From a virus: 23,118 bases of DNA. The position numbers were made by a program, and so were the translations under genes. Location of the stretch: IMG/VR virus record IMGVR_UViG_3300025891_000010, positions 1 to 23,118 of that record; one strand, written 5' to 3'. This document shows, in pieces, positions 1 to 5,940 of this stretch. The number at the start of each line of letters is the position of its first letter. Within the stretch, counting starts at the first letter, position 1. Under the pieces are notes generated by a model. The model did no database searches and was not told the origin of the DNA. It saw only the letters and a program-made list of their open reading frames with translations.

Positions 1-45
1 TCCATATGGTGATACGTTACAATAATCACACATTTTCTTCTTCAT
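1..45 (-). CDS. Partial CxxC-containing small protein (5' end only)
   Basis: An ATG at 45-43 is preceded by a GGGATAAGG ribosome-binding stretch and opens a frame that runs off the left edge. The visible residues are MKKKMCDYCNVSPYG, with a CxxC pair typical of the small zinc- or iron-binding proteins next to it. It starts three bases after the stop of the 43-residue gene upstream, so it is probably the next member of the same polycistronic array. Function is unknown. Only 15 codons are visible, so this call rests on the start signal and context. Confidence 0.5.
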   Translation of the reverse strand, partial: MKKKMCDYCNVSPYG

Positions 46-47
46 CC

Positions 48-179
48 TTATCCCTTCCATTTGGTTTTATATAACCATCTTTGTATTGAGCAATCTTGCC
101 CCTGTACTTTAAACAGGCATCCTCGGCATTCTCGCTGCTTACAATAATTATCTATTATTAATTGTTTTAATTTTCTCAT
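48..179 (-). CDS. Cysteine-rich microprotein, 43 aa
   Basis: A 43-codon frame starts with ATG at 179-177, directly after a GGGGAGAAC ribosome binding site, and ends with TAA at 50-48. The protein has a basic N-terminal helix followed by Cys-x4-Cys-x2-Cys-x8-Cys (the segment RECRGCLFKVQGQDCSIQ shows the core). The spacing resembles a small metal-binding knuckle and resembles the 62-residue protein further upstream in the array. It overlaps the end of the preceding 118-residue gene by 32 bases. No function is recognised. The strong ribosome binding site and the overlap arrangement, repeated across this array, are the main support that it is real. Confidence 0.6.
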   Translation of the reverse strand: MRKLKQLIIDNYCKQRECRGCLFKVQGQDCSIQRWLYKTKWKG

Positions 180-504
180 GTTCTCCCCTTTCTTCATCTA
201 GCCACCACTCAATTAAATCAACGTTGGCTTTTCTGTCTGAAAAACTCCAATCATAAATCTTATCAAGCACATCGGCCATTAAATCAATCGCTAAATCTTG
301 ATGCTCCTGACAGTAATCTTCACCAGGCTCACAATATCCTAAACATAATTTGCATTTATCCAGTTTGAAATAATCGCCAGATCCGCATTCAGGGCAAACA
401 TAAACAGGTTCATCTTGTCTATCATCAACCTCATAATGCGTGTTGACTGATTCTGCAGGTTCGTGAAACGTCTCGTCACAATCTAAACATCTATACATTA
501 GCAT
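148..504 (-). CDS. Zinc-ribbon-type phage protein, 118 aa
   Basis: The frame could open at a TTG at 519, but the ribosome binding site AAAGGAG lies at 516-510, inside that extension and five bases before the ATG at 504. The start at 504 is therefore preferred. The N-terminal half carries two CxxC pairs about 40 residues apart (CLDC and CPEC), the pattern of a zinc ribbon. A third cluster follows (CKLC, then C, C and H). The C-terminal third is acidic and helical, with a tryptophan-rich end. Small proteins of this layout are common in the early regions of Firmicutes phages, where their role is unknown. The gene overlaps the end of the upstream 62-residue gene by 14 bases, which suggests translational coupling. 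Confidence 0.75.
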   Translation of the reverse strand: MLMYRCLDCDETFHEPAESVNTHYEVDDRQDEPVYVCPECGSGDYFKLDKCKLCLGYCEPGEDYCQEHQDLAIDLMADVLDKIYDWSFSDRKANVDLIEWWLDEERGEHEKIKTINNR

Positions 505-679
505 TTGTTCTCCTTTCAAAATTCCATTTTATAGGAGTATAGTTTCGCATTTTATCGCATATATTTTTCAATTCGCACCCTTCACAAAAGTAAGTTGGTG
601 CAAACATCGGAGCTTCTGCAAAATGGTTGGTGCAATGAGCCTTTATTTCCTCCAAGGTGTAATCCATTAAGTCTTTCAT
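491..679 (-). CDS. Small cysteine-rich protein, 62 aa
   Basis: The start ATG at 679-677 follows AAAAGGAGAAGAA and overlaps the stop of the upstream 47-residue gene (ATGA). The protein has an acidic helical N-terminus and then the cluster CEGCELKNIC, a compact Cys-x2-Cys-x5-Cys arrangement preceded by one more cysteine about 18 residues earlier. Such a set could bind zinc or an iron-sulfur cluster, but the sequence alone does not decide. The function is unknown. It resembles the 43-residue protein two genes downstream in cysteine spacing. Confidence 0.65.
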   Translation of the reverse strand: MKDLMDYTLEEIKAHCTNHFAEAPMFAPTYFCEGCELKNICDKMRNYTPIKWNFERRTNANV

Positions 680-819
680 TTCTTCTCCTTTTCTATGTAA
701 CAGTCGAGCGTATCTACTACGGTTTCTATTGATTCGTTCACATCGCCATGATTTACGTTCATTCGTTTAATTAATTTTATATATTTTCTTAAAATTTTCA
801 TTGCTCTATTTGTGTTCAT
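676..819 (-). CDS. Small hypothetical protein, 47 aa
   Basis: A 47-codon frame with ATG at 819-817, a GGGAGG ribosome binding site five bases upstream, and a TGA that overlaps the next start. Its own start overlaps the stop of the upstream 66-residue gene (ATGA at 819-816). The protein begins MNTNRAMKILRKYIKLIKR, a basic amphipathic helix, and ends in an acidic helix with one cysteine. No family is recognised. ATGA junctions on both sides plus a good ribosome binding site make a real coding gene likely despite its length. Confidence 0.65.
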   Translation of the reverse strand: MNTNRAMKILRKYIKLIKRMNVNHGDVNESIETVVDTLDCYIEKEKK

Positions 820-1016
820 ATTTGCCTCCCTTTTTTATGCTGAGCCCTTAAAAAATTTGTAACTTGAACACAATTTGGGATTATGTAATCCATTTTTGCT
901 TGATTTATTATTTCACTTCGTGCTTTTCTTTTTTCACTTTCCTTTATTCCAGTGTCACATCTCGTCGTACAACCGGAAAATCTATCAGTACAATCTAAAC
1001 ATGGGTTTTTACACAT
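816..1016 (-). CDS. Small phage protein with four N-terminal cysteines, 66 aa
   Basis: The start at 1016 follows GAAAGGAGAATT. The N-terminus reads CKNPCLDCTDRFSGCTTRC, then a charged KESEKRKAR helix. The pattern 'C..C.DR..GC...C' followed by a lysine- and glutamate-rich helix matches a very common family of uncharacterised small Firmicutes phage proteins, in which the cysteines probably hold a metal. The C-terminus, with QVTNFLRAQHKKGRQ, is basic. The role is unknown. It is linked to the next gene by an ATGA overlap. Confidence 0.7.
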   Translation of the reverse strand: MCKNPCLDCTDRFSGCTTRCDTGIKESEKRKARSEIINQAKMDYIIPNCVQVTNFLRAQHKKGRQI

Positions 1017-1048
1017 AATTCTCCTTTCGGTTCATAACCCGTTAATGG

Positions 1049-1165
1049 TTAACATTTTGAAACTTTTACGGCTGTAACCGCACATTTTGTGACTTCAAGT
1101 ATAATTATTATAAGAATAAGTGGTACGAGACTTGTACGCCTTTGCGAAAGTAATTTACTTCTCAT
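1049..1165 (-). CDS. Putative single-span membrane micropeptide, 38 aa
   Basis: ATG at 1165-1163 is preceded by GAGAGG at a spacing of six bases. It overlaps the last codons of the upstream 74-residue gene by 11 bases. The frame ends with TAA at 1051-1049. The peptide has a basic N-terminus (RSKLLSQRR) and then a hydrophobic stretch, LVPLILIIIILEV, long enough to begin a membrane helix, followed by two cysteines and lysines. This is the usual charge layout of a small single-pass protein. It is short and has no recognised homologue. The alternative is that this 138-base gap is non-coding. Confidence 0.45.
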   Translation of the reverse strand: MRSKLLSQRRTSLVPLILIIIILEVTKCAVTAVKVSKC

Positions 1166-1379
1166 TCCGCACCTCTCTTGGCTTTCCATCAGGGCAGTGG
1201 AAGCATTCGGGAAAACAAGCATCTTTTGTTAAGGAACATTTGTAACCCATAGGCTCTCCATTGTAGGTGTAATGCGCTCCGTGTTTACAATCTTTACAAG
1301 TTACCTTTTCCATTTTTTCTCTGTGCTTCAGTATTACTGTTACTATCTGTTTAGATTGTTCGATTGTTAACATTGTCAT
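1155..1379 (-). CDS. Small cysteine-rich protein, 74 aa
   Basis: The start at 1379 follows TAGGAGGTTACAA, an excellent ribosome binding site. After a helical N-terminus of about 25 residues come CKDCKHG, then a single Cys, then CFPECFHC, giving six or seven cysteines in 40 residues. The pattern is like the short 'CKDCK' metal-binding proteins common in Firmicutes phage early regions. Their biochemical role is unknown. An internal second ATG six bases downstream is possible but has a less good spacing. Confidence 0.65.
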   Translation of the reverse strand: MTMLTIEQSKQIVTVILKHREKMEKVTCKDCKHGAHYTYNGEPMGYKCSLTKDACFPECFHCPDGKPREVRNEK

Positions 1380-1413
1380 TTTGTAACCTCCTAATTTGTT
1401 ATATTAGTAATCA

Positions 1414-1644
1414 CTATGTTGTGACTTTCTCACAATAAAAATCTCCATATCTTCGACTACAAGAATGACAAGATTTAGGCAATCCTTTTCCATTTTTATA
1501 CTCACAACCAACACAACCTTTTTCACGTTCTCGCTTCTCTTTGAGGGCTATAAGTGTTGTATGTAGTTTTATAGCAATACTTGGAGTGCTGTTTTCTACA
1601 ATTAAAAATTCAATGTATGATATTGCTCTTTCTACCATTTCCAT
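1414..1644 (-). CDS. Small protein with N-terminal helix pair and cysteine cluster, 76 aa
   Basis: The start at 1644 follows GGAAGGAGAAAATA. The first half is helical (ERAISYIEFLI, then TLIALKEKRER). The second half carries CVGCEYK, CHSC and a last cysteine. This 'AI..LE ... ALKEK ... CxxC' layout is shared with the 98-residue protein encoded at 2964-3260, so the two look like distant paralogues. The family is widespread in low-GC Gram-positive phages, usually next to other accessory genes, and has no assigned function. The cysteines are spaced as in a small zinc site. Confidence 0.65.
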   Translation of the reverse strand: MEMVERAISYIEFLIVENSTPSIAIKLHTTLIALKEKREREKGCVGCEYKNGKGLPKSCHSCSRRYGDFYCEKVTT

Positions 1645-1678
1645 TATTTTCTCCTTCCTATTAGAAATCCACTAATCA

Positions 1679-2332
1679 TTAATTGCGTAAATCATCTATC
1701 CGCTTTTGTGCTATGTTATAATAGTTTTTGTCCAGTTCAAATCCGATAAAATTTCTATTAGTATTAATACAAGCAATTGCGGTAGTACCACCACCTATAC
1801 AAGTGTCTAAAACTAAATCATTTGGATTAGTGCTTGTTTCTATGAGATATTGAAATAATTTTAAAGGTTTTTCTGTTGGATGGATTTTACTCCTACCATT
1901 AGGATTTTTAATAACTGCACTTTTACAATGTTCATTAAAAGTAGCACCCCCCTTTTTAGCAAATACACAGTTTTCTACACTAGATAACCATATATGTTGA
2001 CCATTCATAGGACTTGGGTTAGTTTTTTCCCATATTAATTGCCTTACACTTGTCTTATTATCTTTAAAAAATGCTATAATTTCAGAAACTTGTGTCGGGC
2101 CACAGAATATATAAATACTACCTTTAGTTATTCTTAAAACATCTTTTAAAAACGTTTGCAAATCAAAAGTTAATATATCTGCGTTGCCTTTATCTAAACT
2201 TCTTAACCCATTAGTTTTTCTATTTATAAAATCATAAGGTATATCTGTTAATACCATATCAATACTTTTATCTTTAATTTTCTGCATCCCAGCCAAGCAA
2301 TCCTCGTTATAAATCTTATTTAATTCAATCAT
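1679..2332 (-). CDS. DNA methyltransferase (N6-adenine/N4-cytosine type), 217 aa
   Basis: This is a site-specific DNA methyltransferase of the N6/N4 family (PF01555-like) that would use S-adenosylmethionine. The catalytic motif IV is seen as TDIPY near residue 30, in a family where DPPY-like forms are usual. The cofactor motif lies near the C-terminus as LDTCIGGGTTAI (the family norm is DPFxGSGTT), preceded by HPTEKPLKLFQYLI, a classic feature of this group. Motif IV before motif I gives the beta-class order. The frame is open upstream to 2413, but the ribosome binding site AAAGGATAATA points to the ATG at 2332. No restriction enzyme gene lies beside it, so it is probably an orphan protecting phage DNA or altering expression. 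The target site cannot be read from the sequence. Confidence 0.9.
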   Translation of the reverse strand: MIELNKIYNEDCLAGMQKIKDKSIDMVLTDIPYDFINRKTNGLRSLDKGNADILTFDLQTFLKDVLRITKGSIYIFCGPTQVSEIIAFFKDNKTSVRQLIWEKTNPSPMNGQHIWLSSVENCVFAKKGGATFNEHCKSAVIKNPNGRSKIHPTEKPLKLFQYLIETSTNPNDLVLDTCIGGGTTAIACINTNRNFIGFELDKNYYNIAQKRIDDLRN

Positions 2333-2372
2333 TATTATCCTTTCTTTTGTGGCATTAGTAGAAACTATGTTG

Positions 2373-2678
2373 TTATTCTTCATCTTCAAAATAACAGCCA
2401 ATTTCTTCTCCAACCATTGATTCTGCCATATTTAAAATCTTTTCGAGAAAATTCTGGGCAAAAGAATCAATAAATTCGCACAGTCCACAAACATCTTCTG
2501 TGTCTCCCCATTTTATTTCACATTCATCGGTATCAAGGGTTCTTTCTCCCATTTCTGCGGTTTTTAATAACCCTGTTTCTTCTACACAAGTCTGAACGAG
2601 CAATTCATAATCATATGATTCTTGTTCATTTTCCATCATTTTTCTAAATGCTAATAATGTCTTTTTATTTGCTTTCAT
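2373..2678 (-). CDS. Acidic hypothetical protein, 101 aa
   Basis: The start at 2678 follows GAGAAAGGATTTAAAA. The protein is strongly acidic, with a glutamate-rich C-terminus. It has a short basic N-terminus (MKANKKTLLAFRKMM) and one CxxC pair (CGLC). Helices are expected over most of its length. No family is recognised. It lies between the methyltransferase (40 bases downstream) and a micropeptide, in the same direction. An acidic protein of this size could mimic DNA or bind a basic partner, but nothing in the sequence proves that. Confidence 0.6.
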   Translation of the reverse strand: MKANKKTLLAFRKMMENEQESYDYELLVQTCVEETGLLKTAEMGERTLDTDECEIKWGDTEDVCGLCEFIDSFAQNFLEKILNMAESMVGEEIGCYFEDEE

Positions 2679-2708
2679 TTTTAAATCCTTTCTCTTAACT
2701 AGATAAAA

Positions 2709-2792
2709 CTAATTCATTATTGGTGCTACTAGTGCGAACACCCCAAGTAAAAATACTGCTAGGCTTATCCAAATTAATTGACTCAATTTCAT
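2709..2792 (-). CDS. Single-span membrane micropeptide, 27 aa
   Basis: A 27-codon frame whose ATG at 2792-2790 overlaps the stop of the upstream 51-residue gene (ATGA), with AAAGGGG eight bases upstream. It ends with TAG at 2711-2709. The product MKLSQLIWISLAVFLLGVFA (continuing for seven residues) is almost entirely one hydrophobic helix with a lysine at its start. It would sit in the host membrane. The function is unknown. Its coupling to the gene before it and its ribosome binding site support translation. Confidence 0.5.
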   Translation of the reverse strand: MKLSQLIWISLAVFLLGVFALVAPIMN

Positions 2793-2944
2793 TGTGTTAC
2801 CCCTTTCAACTTTTGAATAATAAATGCATCCGATGGTTTCAATTTACCTTCGAGTAACTTTCCAATAATACAGGCGTTGTCATACTGGGTTAATCCCATT
2901 GTGCTCAAATCAGATGTTTGCGGTGTTCTCGTTGTGACTGTCAT
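2789..2944 (-). CDS. Small hypothetical protein, 51 aa
   Basis: ATG at 2944-2942 follows AAGGAGGTAACACA, one of the strongest ribosome binding sites in the window. The frame of 51 codons ends in TGA overlapping the next start. The protein has a Thr/Ser-rich start (MTVTTRTPQTSDLST) and then a helical part with GKLLEGKLKPSDAFIIQKLK. No family is recognised. The quality of the start signal and the ATGA coupling to the membrane micropeptide support a real gene. Confidence 0.6.
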   Translation of the reverse strand: MTVTTRTPQTSDLSTMGLTQYDNACIIGKLLEGKLKPSDAFIIQKLKGVTQ

Positions 2945-2963
2945 TGTGTTACCTCCTTAAATT

Positions 2964-3260
2964 TTAATAATTACTATCATACATTCCTTCATAAATTAAA
3001 GTATCATCGTTCCATGATGTACATGGTGGCTCTTTATACCCACTAGGCGTTCCAGTAGCACCACCAGAACAATCATTTTTATAAAGAGGGCAACTTTCAC
3101 AATCTTTAATGTCTTTTGCGTATTTTTCTTCATTTCCTTGTTTTTCTTTTAACGCCGTAATTCCCATATTGAAAGCCTCAATTATTGATATTGTGCAATC
3201 TAAACGAGCATAATTCTTTTTCTGTATTTCTAAAAGTTTAATTGCTCTTTTAATTTCCAT
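2964..3260 (-). CDS. Small protein with helix pair and cysteine cluster, 98 aa
   Basis: The start at 3260 is preceded by AAGGGGG at a spacing of eight bases. The N-terminal half is helical (IKRAIKLLEIQKKNY, then GITALKEKQ). The C-terminal half holds CESCPLYKNDC, a glycine- and threonine-rich loop, and a final Cys-x-x-Trp. This matches the layout of the 76-residue protein at 1414-1644 and of a large uncharacterised family in Firmicutes phages. The cysteines suggest a metal site. The function is unknown. Confidence 0.65.
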   Translation of the reverse strand: MEIKRAIKLLEIQKKNYARLDCTISIIEAFNMGITALKEKQGNEEKYAKDIKDCESCPLYKNDCSGGATGTPSGYKEPPCTSWNDDTLIYEGMYDSNY

Positions 3261-3282
3261 TCATTTTTCCCCCTTAAATCTT

Positions 3283-3420
3283 CTATTTTGCTAAAAAGTT
3301 TATAACCGCTTCATTAATAATTGCGCTTATAGTTGTTTTTTCTTTAGCTGCCTTTATCTTAATTTTAGTTAGTAAAGATTCAGGCATTCTGCTTGTATAG
3401 CTTATTTTAACTTCTTTCAT
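3283..3420 (-). CDS. Ribbon-helix-helix (Arc/CopG-like) DNA-binding protein, 45 aa
   Basis: The 45 residues have the ribbon-helix-helix layout. A short beta strand comes first (EVKISYTSRMP), then helix one (ESLLTKIKIKAAKEK), the turn TTIS, and helix two (AIINEAVINFLAK). Such proteins dimerise through the strand and bind operators. The start at 3420 has AAGGAGAGCCA just upstream. The frame stays open back to 3516 but no ribosome binding site precedes the earlier possible starts, so the short form is preferred. It is the first gene of the leftward small-gene array, right below a long non-coding region with repeats, and could autoregulate that region. The operator assignment is inference. Confidence 0.8.
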   Translation of the reverse strand: MKEVKISYTSRMPESLLTKIKIKAAKEKTTISAIINEAVINFLAK

Positions 3421-3462
3421 TGGCTCTCCTTCCGTTATTTCATCTTTTTTTAGAATCATCAG

Positions 3463-3479
3463 TGCTGACAATATCAGCA
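3463..3479. promoter_or_regulatory. Inverted repeat TGCTGA-N5-TCAGCA, possible operator or 5' UTR hairpin
   Basis: A perfect six-base inverted repeat with a five-base spacer lies 43 bases upstream of the ribbon-helix-helix start. In DNA it could be an operator for a dimeric regulator such as the adjacent gene's product. In RNA it would form a small hairpin in the leader. No U-tract follows on either strand in the form of a terminator. Confidence 0.35.
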
Positions 3480-3511
3480 TATAACGGCGATACGTGTCTT
3501 TTGGCTCACGT

Positions 3512-3713
3512 CGCAAAATGCCACTAATGACCTAACCGCAATATATGCTTTGACCTCGTACCTTTTATCTATCTTTACTATATACCTATTTTAACATAAT
3601 GCAATACTTTTTTTTAAAATAATTATGTTTTTATTTCAGAACAAGATTAAGCATAAAGAAAAGAGAATAAATCAACTGTCGCAAATAATGCGCCAACCGC
3701 AAAACTTCGCAAA
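3512..3713 (+). repeat. Five direct copies of CGCAA(A) in two clusters
   Basis: Copies on the plus strand start at 3512, 3537, 3680, 3698 and 3708. The two clusters also share a longer layout: GTCGCAAA, then AATGC, then AACCGCAA, seen at 3510-3541 and at 3678-3702. In the left cluster the spacer between these parts is longer. The clusters flank the candidate promoter. This is the form of a diverged direct repeat and could be binding sites for a regulator or replication protein. The repeats are short and the function is inferred. Confidence 0.35.
3577..3604 (-). promoter_or_regulatory. Candidate promoter for the leftward small-gene array
   Basis: On the minus strand a -10-like TATAGT (3582-3577) lies 16 bases after TTGCAT (3604-3599). 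The -10 matches the consensus at five of six positions, while the -35 matches only three. Transcription would start near 3570 and give a leader of about 150 bases. The position fits: it lies just below the late terminator, and no other route to transcribe the array is visible apart from read-through. The call is weak on sequence grounds. Confidence 0.3.
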
Positions 3714-3782
3714 TATTAATTTTGTTCGGTTATAACTGTAAAACTTTTCCGTAGTTTGGCTGATAATTTTTCGGGTTTTTGG

Positions 3783-3812
3783 CAAAAAAAAGTAAGGGAA
3801 CCGAAGTTCCCT
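3783..3812 (-). terminator. Rho-independent terminator closing the late operon
   Basis: On the minus strand the hairpin AGGGAAC-TTCG-GTTCCCT (3812-3795) is a perfect seven-base stem with a UUCG tetraloop. It is followed by TTACTTTTTTTT. It begins nine bases after the stop of the last late gene, so it ends the transcript carrying lysis and virion genes. Confidence 0.9.
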
Positions 3813-3820
3813 CTAATTTA

Positions 3821-4303
3821 TTATACTATTACTAATTCAACTATAAACACTACTAGTCCACCGACAAGCCCTGCTATTAGCATTAGCAACGGTGCTGATA
3901 TACCCGATCTTCCTTTATTTTCATATTGTACTTTTTCAACTGCTGATATACGTTCTATTAATGAGTTGGTAATTTGCTGTAATTGCATTGCTATTACACT
4001 AGCTGTTTCAGCTACCGCTTTTCGTAGTACGTCAGCATTATCAGCGACTTGTTTTGCTAGTATTTCAGCCTGTTTAATTGCTCTTTCATTAGCATTAAAA
4101 ATATTGTCAATGTCCGCTTTTCTAAGTGAATCCCTTCTTTCTGATTCTGCTTCTGCTTGACGTTTCATATTGTTAAACTGTTCATCAAGCCTTTTTACTT
4201 CAACCGTACGGATGTCATCTTGCCGCTCAACTATTGATTCTAATAATTGATATATACCGTCCATAGATAATTCTTTGTTTTCTTTTTTTACTGCAGCTGT
4301 CAT
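3821..4303 (-). CDS. Coiled-coil protein with C-terminal membrane anchor, 160 aa
   Basis: The start at 4303 follows AGGAGGTTGGT. Residues about 10-130 are charged and helical with heptad-like spacing (for example VERQDDIRTVEVKRLDEQF), indicating a long coiled coil. Residues about 135-160 form one hydrophobic span (PLLMLIAGLVGGLVVFIVEL), with almost nothing after it. The protein would thus be a tail-anchored membrane protein with its helix on one side. It sits next to the holin-like gene and the lysin as the last late gene, so a role in lysis timing or as a holin accessory (XhlA-like in layout) is likely but not shown. A virion or superinfection role is the alternative. Confidence 0.7.
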   Translation of the reverse strand: MTAAVKKENKELSMDGIYQLLESIVERQDDIRTVEVKRLDEQFNNMKRQAEAESERRDSLRKADIDNIFNANERAIKQAEILAKQVADNADVLRKAVAETASVIAMQLQQITNSLIERISAVEKVQYENKGRSGISAPLLMLIAGLVGGLVVFIVELVIV

Positions 4304-4312
4304 ACCAACCTC

Positions 4313-4585
4313 CTACTTTAATGTTTTATTAAAATTAGCCAGCCCGTTTGCACCAAGTGAAACTGATATTGAGGTCAAGATGTACAGTACAATGTCAAAC
4401 GGCACAAATGTTGCAGCTTGGAACTGCACCAATAAAATCAATATGAATGCCACCGCCGCAGAATAGTACTTTGTTTCCAGTTCCTTGATAAATGGCAACC
4501 CTTTTGTGAATTCCACTACCATAAATACTATTGTTACAAAGGTTGCATATGCAGCCAATAAATCCCATGTTATATAATCGTTCAT
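4313..4585 (-). CDS. Putative holin, 90 aa
   Basis: A small hydrophobic protein with three likely membrane spans: about residues 8-27 (LLAAYATFVTIVFMVVEF), 42-58 (AAVAFILILLVQF) and 63-80 (IVLYILTSISVSLGA), with charged linkers. Size, topology and a direct ATGA overlap with the stop of the lysin gene all support a holin that would perforate the membrane so that the lysin can reach the wall. The ribosome binding site AGGAGAAAATTAA lies inside the end of the lysin gene. The holin family cannot be named from sequence alone. Confidence 0.75.
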   Translation of the reverse strand: MNDYITWDLLAAYATFVTIVFMVVEFTKGLPFIKELETKYYSAAVAFILILLVQFQAATFVPFDIVLYILTSISVSLGANGLANFNKTLK

Positions 4586-5931
4586 TTAATTTTCTCCTCT
4601 ATCCATACATACTTGCCTTGATTTTTTAAATCTGCAAGCATTCTTTCCGCACCGCTTCTTGTTGTAAATGAAGCGTGTTGCTCAATAACTCTGTACAATG
4701 TTCCAACTTCTGTCGCTGGTTCAGGTTCCTTGACAATTGTTGGTTCTTTTATATATGGGATGTTAAGGTAGTTTAAAATACCTTTCACGTAGGTTTTTGC
4801 AACCAAATCTCTGAACGATGATGATTTTAACCTTGCAAGATCGCTTTGATTTGTGTGAAATCCTGTTTCAATCAATACACAAGCCATTGTTGTATCTCGA
4901 ACCATTGCTAAATGTGAGCCATCTTTAATACCTCTGTCAGTTAACCCAAGTACTGGCATCTCATTGTGTATTGCTTTGGCAAGTTTCTGCCCTTCGCCTG
5001 ATAATTTATAGTCGAATATTTCCCACCCGTTTGCACTGTTAAAATCTGTTCCGTAAGCGTTAGAGTGAATTGATACGCATATATCGCCCTTTTCAGCGTT
5101 TATTTTCTTGATTAGGGCAACTAGTTCGGTTGTTGCATTTGCGTTGCTGTAATCGACCAGTAGAGCCTCACAGGGGTATTGTATGAGTAGTTTAAGCATA
5201 CGGTTAACAATATCCAGGTTAAACTCATATTCATGGTATGTTCCGTCTGGTGACATTTTGCCCGCAGTTTTAGCGCTATGTCCTGCATCAAGTATTATCT
5301 TTTTCTTTGTTGTTGTCATTGGTGCTCCTATTCCTTGTATTCCATAGCCTTGAACAGTGCTTAAGTTTATTTTAATATCTGTTGAGTTAATTGCTGCAAT
5401 ATGACCTCCGTCAAGCCAAACTGCTTTTTCAAATCCACATTGTTTGGCATATTCGTTGCCTTGTGAACCTGTCATATTCTTAACGTAACATAGGTAAATT
5501 TTATTATTTTTTACTCCTATCAATGTATGATTCGTTAATCTGGTCACATCTGAATAATCGTAACTCTTGCCATCCTTTACAAACTTGCTGAATCCTTCCG
5601 AAGAAGGTGCATATTTGTCAAGTAATCCCATTCCGCCAACAGCCCATAGTACATTTGAACGATTAGGTATTTCCGAAGCGTTGATAAATCTGCCTATACC
5701 GAATGTACCGTCTTTGTATCGGTATAGTACAGTTTCAGGGAACCCCAACCAACCATGACATGAAGCTGGATAAATATTCACCCCTTTGTTTATCATAATT
5801 GAGCAAGGTTTTTGACCGCTTGGGTATGTGAATGAGCCACTAATTGTATTAGCCCACTTTGACAGTCCTGAATTGGGATCAAACAGCAGAATGTCATCTG
5901 CTACTATGCAAGGCATATTGTTTAATTTCAT
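4582..5931 (-). CDS. Phage lysin: phosphodiester-glycosidase-like domain, amidase_3 and SPOR-like domain, 449 aa
   Basis: This is a peptidoglycan-cutting enzyme with three parts. Residues about 1-200 resemble the phosphodiester glycosidase (NAGPA, PF09992) fold, including LIGVKNNKIYLCYV and the signature WLDGGH. Residues about 210-395 form an N-acetylmuramoyl-L-alanine amidase_3 domain, with zinc and catalytic residues visible in ILDAGH, HEYEFNL, SIHSNA and IETGF. Residues about 407-449 (LYRVIEQHASFTTRSGAERM) look like a SPOR-type wall-binding repeat. The start at 5931 is chosen because GGAGGAAATT precedes it, although the frame is open further upstream to 6021, inside the previous gene. There is no signal peptide, so release by the adjacent holin is expected. 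The amidase call is firm. The substrate of the first domain is unproven. Confidence 0.92.
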   Translation of the reverse strand: MKLNNMPCIVADDILLFDPNSGLSKWANTISGSFTYPSGQKPCSIMINKGVNIYPASCHGWLGFPETVLYRYKDGTFGIGRFINASEIPNRSNVLWAVGGMGLLDKYAPSSEGFSKFVKDGKSYDYSDVTRLTNHTLIGVKNNKIYLCYVKNMTGSQGNEYAKQCGFEKAVWLDGGHIAAINSTDIKINLSTVQGYGIQGIGAPMTTTKKKIILDAGHSAKTAGKMSPDGTYHEYEFNLDIVNRMLKLLIQYPCEALLVDYSNANATTELVALIKKINAEKGDICVSIHSNAYGTDFNSANGWEIFDYKLSGEGQKLAKAIHNEMPVLGLTDRGIKDGSHLAMVRDTTMACVLIETGFHTNQSDLARLKSSSFRDLVAKTYVKGILNYLNIPYIKEPTIVKEPEPATEVGTLYRVIEQHASFTTRSGAERMLADLKNQGKYVWIEEKIK

Positions 5932-5940
5932 AATTTCCTC

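Larger units (their letters stand above)
3421..3782 (-). promoter_or_regulatory. Non-coding regulatory gap between the late operon and the small-gene array
   Basis: About 360 bases without a convincing gene, lying between the late terminator and the ribbon-helix-helix gene. It is AT-rich. It holds a candidate promoter, a six-base palindrome with a five-base spacer, and five copies of a short CGCAA(A) motif in the same orientation. The sequence from 3516 to 3421 is in frame with the gene but lacks a start signal. Nothing convincing is coded on the plus strand. Confidence 0.55.

Noticed and set aside
2333-2413. Longer methyltransferase start at 2413
   Set aside because: The extra 27 residues show no methyltransferase feature, and AAAGGATAATA is directly before the ATG at 2332.
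3421-3516. N-terminal extension of the ribbon-helix-helix gene to a TTG at 3516 (77 residues) or an ATG at 3480
   Set aside because: No ribosome binding site precedes either start, while AAGGAG lies at the correct distance from the ATG at 3420.
3756-4160. Plus-strand frame of 134 codons
   Set aside because: It lies opposite the coiled-coil gene, crosses the late terminator and has no ribosome binding site or recognisable domain.
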